A DNA stretch of 64,000 nt from Acidisarcina polymorpha (GTDB lineage Bacteria > Acidobacteriota > Terriglobia > Terriglobales > Acidobacteriaceae), in contig NZ_CP030840.1 in the NCBI RefSeq assembly GCF_003330725.1, positions 2,790,001-2,854,000 on the forward strand, written 5' to 3'. This document shows, piece by piece, positions 10,201-17,870 of this stretch. The position numbers were made by a program, and so were the translations under genes. The notes beneath the pieces are model-generated. The model searched no databases. It was not told the DNA's origin and saw only the letters and a list, made by a program, of their open reading frames with translations. The stretch's first letter is position 1, and each line of letters opens with the position of its first letter.

Positions 10201-10310
10201 TTTTAGTGGTCGTCGCGGGAAACGTGAGCTTTACACATCCCGACACCGGCATGTTCTCGAGACTGCGGAGTCTCTATCGCCGCGCCGCTCGACATCGGGA
10301 TCCGTCATAA
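7242..10310 (+). CDS. Full-length propeller/Y_Y_Y sensor histidine kinase
   Basis: The protein is 1022 residues from the GTG at 7242; an ATG at 7278 is an alternative. After a signal sequence (about 1-25) come two seven-bladed propellers of two-component-regulator repeats (about 30-620; motifs such as DGYMWIGTQNGLVRFDG and EGNLWVGSDKGIDLF), a Y_Y_Y domain (about 650-755), one membrane helix (about 757-777), HisKA_3 with His near 805 (RELHDTFLQTIQ) and HATPase_c (DNGVGID, GLRGMRERA). It should sense a periplasmic ligand, often a carbohydrate in hybrid relatives of Bacteroidetes, and phosphorylate a NarL/LuxR-type regulator. No regulator is adjacent, so the partner is elsewhere. Its last ~237 codons are nearly identical to those ending at 1522. 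Confidence 0.92.
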   Translation: MNNLRIPLLIPAMCFWFCCFVSSVWAVDPGRHISQYGHTAWRVQDGFLNAGVYTITQTVDGYMWIGTQNGLVRFDGVRFVPWVLPAGQHLPSSIITSLLGARDGSLWIGTTSGLSHWVNHNLMNVDLPGVVTQILEDRNGTIWFNSRGDGALHGPLCQIVATGFRCYGKAEGIPAYASVLAEDSQGNLWIGGASEVVRWTAESHSVYTTRGLRSSEGQSGVTSLVASPDGSIWAGMSFAGPDPKLQQLVRGAWKAFQAPRFEGATLPISALFLDRQGSLWIGVYSQGIYRVHGENVDHFRSADGLSDDFVQHFYEDREGNLWVGSDKGIDLFHDVPVATFAPHQALDVSEVDSVLTSRDGTVWVGSDSALEGLHGDQVSLIRTGKGLPGNQVTSLFEDHAGRLWVGIDETLSICTNGKFFQIRRDGGGPVGWVYAIAEDADRNIWAETLNKGTKSLLRIRNFRVVEELPAPQTPAARSIAPDPQGGIWLGLLNGDLARVRRGRTETFHFEHKQDSRVEQVTANPDGSVLGATEFGLIGWKEGKRQNLATNNGLPCDWVHAFVPDDHGALWLYMQCGLVEISGAEMEKWWKQPDGPVQVRVFDVFDGVRPGRSSPFAAAGRSADGRMWFGHGAVLQVIDPAHLASNPFPPPVHVEELVADRKAYSPIDGLQIPALTRELEIDYTALSFVVPQKVRFRYKLEGHDAEWQEPGTRRQAFYNDLAPGRYRFRVIACNNDGIWNEDGATLNLSVAPAWFQTNWVRALCVAFVLCTTWVFYRLRTRQIASAISARFDERLSERTRMARELHDTFLQTIQGSKFVVDDGLEDPLDAVKMHHALGQVSAWLEQAIEEGRAALNSLRSSTILKNDLGPALKRAAESGVVPDGMTISVSVIGDARELHPIVRDELYRIGREAIQNAKAHSHGSSLEIDLTYGQDLALHIRDNGVGIDPDYAMNGREGHFGLRGMRERAARIGARLTILNSAESGTDILVVVAGNVSFTHPDTGMFSRLRSLYRRAARHRDPS

Positions 10311-10472
10311 AGTCCCCCTAGAGTTGTCGGTCGAAATGAACCCGAGAGATATCCATTCTGTAACGGCGAGGCGCTAGCAGGTTATACACTCTTAGGTCCT
10401 GATTTGACGCGGCTTCTGCGGCGTTCCTATACTTCTCTACAATCCAACTGCCGGTCCGGGGGGAGAAATTTG

Positions 10473-11608
10473 ATGCTAAAGCGCTCGTTTCTACTCATTC
10501 TTTCGATGGTCACCGCCTCTACTTCCGGATATGCGCAAGAAGCATGGAAGGGTCATCAACCTACCCTGATCGCACAGCACAGCGGCACCACCCAGCTGCT
10601 GATTGCCGTCAGTCCGGTAAACTCCAAAGTCGTCTGGGCAGCCGGAGCTGGCGGAACGTACGTGGTTACGACCGATGGAGGTGCGACCTGGAAGTCCGGG
10701 GTCGTACCGGGGGCCGAAGGCCTGGAATTCCGCGACGTGCAAGGCGTGAGCGACCGGATCGCTTACCTGATGTCCATCGGGAACAATACTGGAGATTTTC
10801 GCATCTACAAGACGGAAGACGCTGGCTTGCATTGGACTATCCAGTTCAAGAATAAGAGGTCAATGCTTTCTATGACTGCTTTGCGTTCTGGACTCCGGAG
10901 CGTGGCATCACGCATAGCGATTCGGTGAACGGCGTCTTTCCCGACATTCGCACTACAAATGGCTCAACCTGGCACTCGATAGCCGGCAATATGCCACCCG
11001 CCTTAGCCGGCGAAGCTTCGTTCTCCTCGAGCGGAACCTGCATTGCTACACAGGGATGGCAAGACGCGTGGATTGCAACTGGGGGCTCAAGCATAGCCCG
11101 GATCCTGGCCACCCGGGATGGTGGCGACACCTGGAATGCGTATGACACTCCGCTCGTAAGCAATCCTAATGCGGGCGGTTTCTCGGTGGCGTTTCGAGAT
11201 CCCTGGCATGGAATCGTGGGCGGAGGCGATTTGACCGGCAACAGTGCCGCCCAGGCCGCGACTTCGGAGAACGGCGGGCAAACCTGGACGCTTACCACCA
11301 AGCCTCCTATTCCCGGCGCCATCTTCGGTCTTGCGTATGTGAGTGGCCTTGAACATGAGAATGATTGGGGCCATCGCGACAACTGGGATAATCATGGCCA
11401 CTCCGGCCATGAACACGACAGGAGCGTCGTGATTACGACCGAGACTCAGCCGAACTTCACCTCCGGCGAAGCCGCTTGGAGTCCCGATGAAGGACAAACC
11501 TGGTTCAAGCTGCCGGAGGTCAGCGGTTACTGGGCGGTCGCTTTTGCGAGTCCGAAAGCTGGATGGTTCGTCGGCAACAACGGCAAAATCCTTAAGATCA
11601 GCTTCTAA
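10473..11608 (+). CDS. Secreted BNR/WD40-YVTN-like beta-propeller protein, frameshifted
   Basis: ATG at 10473 follows GGGGAG. The first part (to about 10853) encodes a Sec signal peptide (MLKRSFLLILSMVTASTSGYAQ) and BNR-like blades with Asp-box-type motifs (TTDGGATWKSG, TEDAGLHWTIQF). The second part, from about 10856, continues in the +2-shifted frame as VNAFYDCFAFWTPERG and then blades TRDGGDTWN, SENGGQTWTL and SPDEGQTWFKL, ending GNNGKILKISF. Restoring one A in AATAAGAGG (10851-10859) joins them into one protein of about 378 residues, similar to the photosystem-assembly/BNR-repeat glycosidase-like proteins common in Acidobacteriota. A His-rich loop (HENDWGHRDNWDNHGHSGHEH) near residue 300 could bind metal. 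It is either a sequencing error or a recent null mutation. Confidence 0.75.
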
Positions 11609-11884
11609 GCATCACCACGCGGGACCTCAAGCTATGGAGATTTTTGTAGTGCTTTCGGCGACGGGAAAGCGGACGATCGAAAGCCAACCTCGGGGAACTC
11701 GACCTAAAAGCCCCCTCATCGGAGACCCTTACTTCATAGGTAATCCTTGTGGAGCGCGAGTCAGGACGGGAACCGGCTCCTCTCAGCTCTTAGCGAGACG
11801 CAAGGCAGCGAGGTTGTTTACGACTGACGCGCCTCGTCAAGAACACGCTGGAAGCCGGAGCCGAAAGAAAGAAGCGGCAGAAGG
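11609..11884. other. Convergent spacer, nothing recognised
   Basis: The 3' ends of the BNR gene and of the response regulator face each other here. Short open frames exist on both strands but none resembles a protein family, and I see no strong T-tailed hairpin. Confidence 0.4.
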
Positions 11885-13290
11885 CTAGATCACCTTGAGC
11901 TGTGCGAGCTTCTCGTAGAGCAACCGTCGATGGATGCCTAGCCGCCGGGCGGCATCGGACTTGTTGCCTCGGGATGCGTTCAACGCTTGCTCGACCAGAT
12001 GGCGCTCCCAACTTGCAACCGCTTCGTGGAACGGCTTTGCTTCTGCTGCCTGAACGTCGAATGCGCCGGGTGCGGCACTCATCTCTCTCGTTAACTCGTC
12101 CTGGATCAGCTCGGCTGTGATGGCCCTACCGCCAGCCTTAACGGCAGCCCGCTCGATCAGATGTTCCAATTCGCGGACATTACTGGAAAGGAGTAGCTTT
12201 GCAAGGCCACTATGGCATCGGCAGCAAGTCCAGCAGATGCGATTTGATTCCGCTGCCCGTAGCGGATGAGGAAGTATTCCGCTAACGGGAGTATGTCGGG
12301 TTGACGTTCGCGAAGCGGTGGGAGCCGGACACTGAAGGCGTTCAGGCGATAGAAGAGATCGGCTCGGAAGGTCTTTTGCTCTACGTCCTCTTCTAACGGA
12401 CGATTTGTTGCAGCAATAACTCTAACATCGGTACGGATGGAAGCAGTTCCGCCGACCCGCTCAAAGGCGTGTTCCTGCAAGACACGCAGGAGCTTGGGCT
12501 GAAGCGAGAGCGGCAGTTCTCCGATCTCATCCAAAAAGATCGTGCCTCCGTCTGCGGCTTCAAACTTCCCGCGTTTCTGCGAGACGGCTCCGGTGAAGGC
12601 GCCACGTTCGTGTCCGAAGAGTTCGGACTCCAGCAGTTCGGGAGGCAACGCTGCGCAGTTGAGGATGATGAAGGAGCGACGACTTCTCGCGCTATTTTGG
12701 TGGATCGCGCGGGCAACGACCTCTTTTCCGGTTCCCGATTCCCCCAGCAGCAAAACTCCGACGTCGGTAGCGGCAACCCTTCCGATGTTCTTGAAGACCT
12801 CAATCCATGCCGGCGAGTTGCCGATTAGCTGGGGTTTCAACGCTTCTTCGGAGGTGCTGACGTCTTCAAGAAGGCGATCTGTGAACCTCTGTTTTCTGAG
12901 TAGTTCGACCTCGCGCTGTAGCTCCATGTGCCGGATAGCGCGTGCTACCGTAGCAAGCGCCAGATCGATATCGAGGGGTTTTGTGATGAAGTCGTAAGCG
13001 CCCAGCTGCATGGCTTGCATCGCATTCGGCCCGGTGCCGTGAGCGGTGAGAATGATGACGGGCATAACGGTCAATAGCCCTTCTGACTGGAGGCTCTTGA
13101 GAAACTGTTCTCCTCCTCCGCCAGGCATCTTCCAATCGCAGAGCGTAAGTTCAGGAGTCGTGGTCTGAAGCAAGGTGATGGCTTCTTCTGCATTCGTTGC
13201 AGTAAGGGTCTGGTATCCCGCGTCCGAAAGCAGTTCCCGCAGGGTCTCCCGAAAGTTATGATCGTCGTCCACGATGAGCACTTCAGACAT
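11885..13290 (-). CDS. NtrC-family sigma-54-dependent response regulator, frameshifted
   Basis: Start MSEVLIVDDD at 13290 overlaps the kinase stop at 13283. Receiver domain: acidic pocket DDD at 8-10, phospho-Asp 52 (LCDWKMPG), Thr81, Lys103. AAA+ domain: Walker A GESGTGK at 182-188, the sigma-54-contacting GAFTGA loop, Walker B FLDEIGEL and arginine-rich sensor motifs. The frame breaks at about 12183 in the conserved YSFPGNVREL motif (read here as YSFPVMS); adding one G restores GNVRELEHLIERA and leads into a C-terminal Fis-type helix-turn-helix (NKSDAARRLGIHRRLLYEKL) ending at 11885. Restored length is about 469 residues. It should activate sigma-54 promoters on phosphorylation by the kinase encoded just upstream; the promoter at 15199 is the obvious target. 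Confidence 0.9.
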
Positions 13291-14941
13291 TTTGTCCTGC
13301 CTCTTCATCCGCCGGTCTTAGCGTATCGCGATCCACTCTATCTAATGGCAGCTTGAGGGAAGCGACGGCTCCTCCACCCTCCCGGTTTGCAAGAAGCAAC
13401 TCGCCCTCATGAGCCTGCATAATCTCAAACGAGATGGAAAGACCCAGTCCGGTTCCGGTTTCCTTGGTGGTGTAGAACGGGTCCAGCGCGTGACGCAGGG
13501 CTGCAGGCGTAAACCCACGCCCGTTGTCCGTGATGTCAATGCGAGCGAAGTCTGCATCAAATGTCGCGGTGATCGTTACGCTTCCACCTTGCGCGGCGAA
13601 ATGCGACGCTGAATAAACGGCATTCTCCATCAGGTTGTCGAGCACCTGGACCAGTCTGCCCCGGTCTGCGGGGACGACGCTGTGCGACGCCGCCTCGCAG
13701 ATAATCTCAACTCCTTTGGCGGTTTCTTTATCGGCCCATGTAGAGGCCGTGACTGCGCATAGATCATCCACCGCTACGGGCTGAAGTTGAAGCTCAATCG
13801 GTCTGGCGAAGTAGAGGAGACGGCTGATGATCGTATCGAGGCGATCGATTTCTTCGAGGATCACCGCGCTGCTCCGCCTGGCAGCCTCGGAATCGGCAGA
13901 GCGCTGCCACATCTGAGTTCTCATCCTGATCGTGCCTAGAGGATTTCGTAGCTCGTGGGCTATACCCGCAGCAAATTGGCCCAGCGCAGAGAGCCGTTCG
14001 TTGTGGCGGACCTGTGATTCCAATGTTCGCTCGTTTTCGATCTTTTCCTGCAAGGCGAGCGCCAGCGAGTCGATACCGTGGAGAACACGGTCGAATTCCT
14101 CGAGCGGTGGGCGGCCTTGCGTCGGCTGACTCGCGGCAGGCAAACCGCCTTCCATCGAACCCAAGCGTTGGAGAACGATATTGACTCCGCTGCGAATCTC
14201 CGTCGTAACGAACACCGCGAGCAACGCGGTCATCAGTGCCGCGATGCCGAACCCGACACTGCCAAACAAGAGTTCGCGATTCTGTCCGCCTTCAATTCCG
14301 GGGAGACGCTCCATCAGCCAGGCAGCTCCGGTGACTTCGTCTGTAGTCCCGGCTAGATGAATCCCACTGGACGATTCATGAATTGGCACCGCTACGAAGA
14401 GGATGGCGTCATGCGGTCCCTCAAAGCGAAATGTCTTAATAGCATTCGCCGCAACCGCTTCACGCGCAAGGTTCTCGATCGTGGGACGCTCTCGCTCGGG
14501 CATGCCTTTCTCAGCCCCTGGTCCCTCGTGGGTTGGGAAGGCGTAGCCGATCAACGCATCAGCTCTGGCAGCGTAGAAGGCACCCTCGACACCGTCCTCG
14601 TGCTGCAAGGTTTCCGTCGTGAGATCTTTGAGCGGATCAGGTTTCGGGGGCGGTGGCGCGTTTTGGTCAGGGCTTCGTGGCACAGCAGGAGGCGGAGGCG
14701 GCTGTGGTGGACGCGGCTTGATCGCCCGCAGAGAACTATCTGCCGTCCTATGATCTGCGTAGTTCCGCGCGAGACTGACAGCGACGCTGACAAGATGATG
14801 CTCGGTCAGTGCGAGCGTTTCCGCATGGCGATTGCGAAGAAACGTAAACAGGCTGATGGCAGCGGCTGCGAGGAACAGGAGCGTCAAAATCACGAGTAAC
14901 AGAATGCGGGAGCGAAGGCTTCTCCAAAAGATCTTCGCCAT
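13283..14941 (-). CDS. Membrane sensor histidine kinase (ZraS/NtrB-like) of the sigma-54 system
   Basis: Start at 14941 (MAKIFWRSLR) has GGAG eight bases upstream; the frame is open further but without signals. Of 552 residues, helix 1 is about 14-36 and helix 2 about 215-240. Between them lies a periplasmic domain that contains a striking proline tract (PRPPQPPPPPAVPRSP and PPPPKPDP, about 80-110). A linker leads to HisKA with the H-box GIAHELRNPLGTI (His near 329) and HATPase_c with NLMENAVYSA, DNGRGF and GTGLGLSI. The H-box type and the NtrC partner are those of NtrB/ZraS/AtoS kinases. Gene order kinase then regulator, with an 8-bp overlap, indicates translational coupling. Confidence 0.92.
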   Translation of the reverse strand: MAKIFWRSLRSRILLLVILTLLFLAAAAISLFTFLRNRHAETLALTEHHLVSVAVSLARNYADHRTADSSLRAIKPRPPQPPPPPAVPRSPDQNAPPPPKPDPLKDLTTETLQHEDGVEGAFYAARADALIGYAFPTHEGPGAEKGMPERERPTIENLAREAVAANAIKTFRFEGPHDAILFVAVPIHESSSGIHLAGTTDEVTGAAWLMERLPGIEGGQNRELLFGSVGFGIAALMTALLAVFVTTEIRSGVNIVLQRLGSMEGGLPAASQPTQGRPPLEEFDRVLHGIDSLALALQEKIENERTLESQVRHNERLSALGQFAAGIAHELRNPLGTIRMRTQMWQRSADSEAARRSSAVILEEIDRLDTIISRLLYFARPIELQLQPVAVDDLCAVTASTWADKETAKGVEIICEAASHSVVPADRGRLVQVLDNLMENAVYSASHFAAQGGSVTITATFDADFARIDITDNGRGFTPAALRHALDPFYTTKETGTGLGLSISFEIMQAHEGELLLANREGGGAVASLKLPLDRVDRDTLRPADEEAGQNV

Positions 14942-15087
14942 TCGTCTCCTTTCCAGTATTCCTCTCGCATAGCTTCTATCGAGACGTACCACTATGGTAT
15001 GCAACTTGGCTGCCATCGGTAATGGTGCTCCTATTGGCGACGCCATGAAGATCAGCTGCCAAGAGACCTTAGCTACTGAACACGACT

Positions 15088-15104
15088 TGTGCGCAATCCG
15101 CACA
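15088..15104. promoter_or_regulatory. Candidate upstream activator site for the NtrC-type regulator
   Basis: A perfect inverted repeat TGTGCG-N5-CGCACA (17 bp in total, the usual spacing of NtrC-class enhancer sites) centred about 116 bp upstream of the -12 element of the sigma-54 promoter at 15199. It lies in the divergent spacer between the kinase and the secreted protein. Assignment to this regulator is inferred from position and symmetry. Confidence 0.6.
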
Positions 15105-15198
15105 GCATGCGAGCGAATTACGGCCGGTCCGAGTGCTTCCAGAAGTCTCCGACCCACCAGACACCGGGTGATCGCAGGACTTTGAGGGTCTTGAGGAA

Positions 15199-15214
15199 TG
15201 GCACGCCGCTTGCC
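15199..15214 (+). promoter_or_regulatory. Sigma-54 (RpoN) promoter
   Basis: TGGCACGCCGCTTGCC matches the -24/-12 consensus (TGGCACG-N4-TTGCW) almost perfectly, with GG and GC exactly ten bases apart (GG 15200-15201, GC 15212-15213). The expected transcription start is near 15225, about 15 bases before the ATG at 15240 of the secreted Pro-rich protein. Confidence 0.88.
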
Positions 15215-15239
15215 CTATTGACTGGCAGAGGTGTTGCTC

Positions 15240-15845
15240 ATGTACATTCCATCTTCCCTAAGGATTGCGGTTCTTGGACTGATATTTAGCTCTGCGGCTT
15301 TTGCGCAAAGTCCGGTTGCCGCATCCCCAGCCCCTCCCACTGTTCCGCCGGCTGCTGCGCCTGCGCCTCCTCCGCAACAAGTTCCTATGGTGACCCAATC
15401 CTCTCGCGTCCGTGCTTTCAACGCAGGTCCGCGGGGAGAGGCACGCAGCTTGTACCTCCAGAACGGCAGCGTTGTTAATCTGGCGCCGGGACTGGGAGGG
15501 CAAATCGGCCCCACAGTCCGAAAGGGAGAAAAGATAACCGTGACCGGCACGAAGTCAGAGATCAATGGACAGTCTCTAGTCGAGGCGGCCAGCGTCCGGT
15601 TGAACGATCAAACCTTTTCGGCGAATGATCCCGCGCCGGGGCCCCTGGCTGAAGGCGTGGAGCCACCCCCGCCGGGAGCATCGCAGGCGCCTCCCGCACC
15701 CGCACCAGGAAGCAGAAACAGGGCCGCTGTACCGGCACCTTGTGGCGCAGCAGTCAACGCACCGTCGCCTCCGCGCAATTTCGGTGGGCCTCCTCCGCCA
15801 CCTCCTGACGGAATGGCCCCGCCCCCAGCGCCTCCCCAGAACTGA
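15240..15845 (+). CDS. Secreted proline-rich protein under sigma-54 control
   Basis: ATG at 15240 (AGAGG about eight bases upstream) is preferred over the GTG at 15231. The 201-residue product has a Sec signal (IPSSLRIAVLGLIFSSAAFAQ), then a Pro/Ala tract (about 24-48), a compact beta-rich core of about 80 residues (SRVRAFNAGPRGEARSLYL, KGEKITVTGTKSEINGQSL) that looks like a small OB-like or barrel fold, and a long Pro-rich tail (GPPPPPPDGMAPPPAPPQN). It should be periplasmic or outer-surface. The sigma-54 promoter, the divergent NtrC/kinase pair and the shared proline tracts in kinase and target argue for a dedicated envelope-stress-like circuit, comparable in layout to ZraPSR, though this protein is not ZraP. 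Confidence 0.75.
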   Translation: MYIPSSLRIAVLGLIFSSAAFAQSPVAASPAPPTVPPAAAPAPPPQQVPMVTQSSRVRAFNAGPRGEARSLYLQNGSVVNLAPGLGGQIGPTVRKGEKITVTGTKSEINGQSLVEAASVRLNDQTFSANDPAPGPLAEGVEPPPPGASQAPPAPAPGSRNRAAVPAPCGAAVNAPSPPRNFGGPPPPPPDGMAPPPAPPQN

Positions 15846-15998
15846 GAATGCGATTACGCGCAAATGTTGTTTCTTGGCGGATGTTCGTTCCGTCAGGTCG
15901 GTGGGCCGACGTGGCTTCTCGATCAATCCAGCTTGTCGGCTCAATGGGCCGACCTAGTTGCATCGAATTCTTCACCCAAGAAAGAAAGGACGACGCTT

Positions 15999-16583
15999 AT
16001 GCCACCTCCGAAGAAGGCAGCAGCAAAGAAGGCCGGCAAAAAAACTCCTGGGCATCACCACGAAAAGCATGGCCCGGCGAGCGACCTGCGACGCGCCTAT
16101 GAGCACATGGGGAGGATCGCGGTTCTCCGGCAATCCTTAAAGTCGTCTGTGACGGATGCAGTTGTCGAACTTACTACGTTGGCCCAGCGATCTATCAAAG
16201 ACGGACACAGCAAAGACGCTGCCGATCTTCTCCGGGCATTGGAGCATCTTAGCTTCGCAGTCCTCGCCGGCGGGGTCTCTGGTGCCGTCCGCGTCTCTGC
16301 CGAACTCAAAGCGTCCATCACGGAGCAGTTCGATGAACTGACGAGAAGGGCAGATGAGCACTGGAAGGAAGAAGAGGAGCACTCCAACCCACTGACCGCG
16401 ATCTATGAAAGCTCTCGCAACAGCGCCGCCAGTGCGTTCAAGGCTCGCGTCTATCACCAGGCCCTTGAGTTTGCACGCGCTGCGGAAGCTCTCGCTCATG
16501 TGAAGCAACGTGGTGCTCTCAAGCTTGGAAGAGGCCACAAGAACCTGCAACTCAAAAGCGCTGTAGTTCCTGGAAAGTTGTAA
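15999..16583 (+). CDS. Lys-rich-tailed hypothetical protein
   Basis: ATG at 15999 (MPPPKKAAAKKAGKK) follows AAAGGA. The frame is open upstream to 15864 but that part looks non-coding. The 194-residue product starts with a basic histone-H1-like tail, followed by a His cluster (GHHHEKHG) and an all-helical body of about 165 residues with no membrane segment. I do not recognise the family. It is the first gene of a tight run of five, ending 3 bp before the MFS gene, so it is probably co-transcribed with the transporters. The basic tail suggests nucleic-acid or polyphosphate binding, which is a guess. Confidence 0.6.
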   Translation: MPPPKKAAAKKAGKKTPGHHHEKHGPASDLRRAYEHMGRIAVLRQSLKSSVTDAVVELTTLAQRSIKDGHSKDAADLLRALEHLSFAVLAGGVSGAVRVSAELKASITEQFDELTRRADEHWKEEEEHSNPLTAIYESSRNSAASAFKARVYHQALEFARAAEALAHVKQRGALKLGRGHKNLQLKSAVVPGKL

Positions 16584-16586
16584 CGA

Positions 16587-17870
16587 ATGGCCAGTGTGAC
16601 GGAGATCGATCCCGGCAAGAAACGAAGTATTCACGCCCTGGAGGCGACGAACTTCTTCCTCGCCGACGTGCAAACCGGCCTCGGCCCGTTTCTCGCTGCC
16701 TATCTTGCGGGGGCCGGTTGGGAGCCGGGTAGGGTCGGAATGGCATTGACCATCGGCGGCATCATCACTGTGGTTCTGCAAGCTCCGGCTGGCGCCATTG
16801 TCGATCAACTCAGGGCAAAGAGACTGATTCTCGTCCTGGCTTCAGCCGTTCTCGCTGTAGGAGCGATCTTACTGAGTATCACGGCTGCACCATGGGCCGT
16901 GTATACGTCCCAGGTCCTCATCGGAGGTGCGGGGCCATTCCTCGGACCGACACTTGCTGCGGTCACCATGGGAATCGTCGGCGTAAAGTTCTTTGATCGT
17001 CAATTTGGGAAGAACCAGTCTTTCAACTCGGCCGGCAACGTGGCGTGTGCGCTTGTGATTGCAGGCATGAGTCATTTTTTCGGAAATCGAGCCATCTTTA
17101 TCACGGCTGCGGTGCTGACAATCCCGACCGTGATGACGATCCGAGCGATTCAGAGCAAGGACATCGACTACGATCTTGCCCGGGGCGGGGCGATCCAAGT
17201 GGACGGTAAAGAAGTCGCTGCGAGAACTCCGGTGCTGAAGACTCTCCTTGGAGACCGGACTCTCCTGGTCTTTCTCGTGTGCGCTTTCCTCTTCCACTTC
17301 GCGAACGCGGCCATGCTGCCGCAACTCGGCGAGATGCTTTCGCACGGCGCGCGAGCGAGTGCCGCTCCGTTTATGTCGGCCTGCATCATCGTGACGCAGG
17401 TGGTCATCATGTGCTTCGCCCCGGCTATTGGACGGTTCGCGAACCGGCATGGGCGTAAACCGCTGCTGATGGTAGGCTTTGGAGTTCTTCCAATGCGCGC
17501 ACTTCTTTACACCTTGACCCACAACGCGGGAAGCCTGATCGCGATCCAGGTCCTCGACGGCGTGGCGAATGCAATCTTTGTCGTTGTTTCCATCCTCGTA
17601 GTTGCAGACAGAACGCGCGGCACGGGACGGTTCAATCTTGCGCAAGGCAGCCTCGCAACTGCAGTAGGGATCGGCGCCGCACTCAGCAATACGTTCGGTG
17701 GAGAGTTGGTCCAGCATTTCAGCTATCGCATCTCCTTCTTATCCCTGGGGGCAATTGCTGCGCTGGCGTTTGTTCTCTTATGGACAGCTGTTGGCGAAAC
17801 CCTTCCGGACAGGAACGAACCAAACAAAAATGTTTCTACCCCAATTGCTCCCCAGGAGCTTCCAGCATGA
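16587..17870 (+). CDS. MFS transporter
   Basis: The 427-residue protein has about twelve hydrophobic helices and MFS loop signatures: GRVGMALTIGGII then VDQLRAKR between helices 2 and 3, and FANRHGRKPLL between helices 8 and 9. It is an inner-membrane secondary transporter of the MFS_1 type; substrate is not readable from sequence. It starts 3 bp after the preceding gene, and its stop overlaps the next start as ATGA (17867-17870), so it is translationally coupled to the phosphoesterase. That coupling suggests that the substrate and the phosphoester chemistry are related. Confidence 0.9.
   Translation: MASVTEIDPGKKRSIHALEATNFFLADVQTGLGPFLAAYLAGAGWEPGRVGMALTIGGIITVVLQAPAGAIVDQLRAKRLILVLASAVLAVGAILLSITAAPWAVYTSQVLIGGAGPFLGPTLAAVTMGIVGVKFFDRQFGKNQSFNSAGNVACALVIAGMSHFFGNRAIFITAAVLTIPTVMTIRAIQSKDIDYDLARGGAIQVDGKEVAARTPVLKTLLGDRTLLVFLVCAFLFHFANAAMLPQLGEMLSHGARASAAPFMSACIIVTQVVIMCFAPAIGRFANRHGRKPLLMVGFGVLPMRALLYTLTHNAGSLIAIQVLDGVANAIFVVVSILVVADRTRGTGRFNLAQGSLATAVGIGAALSNTFGGELVQHFSYRISFLSLGAIAALAFVLLWTAVGETLPDRNEPNKNVSTPIAPQELPA

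Noticed and set aside
16869-17717. 282-codon minus-strand frame over the MFS gene
   Set aside because: It is a His/Arg/Ser-rich antisense shadow of a gene with clear transporter motifs and operon structure.
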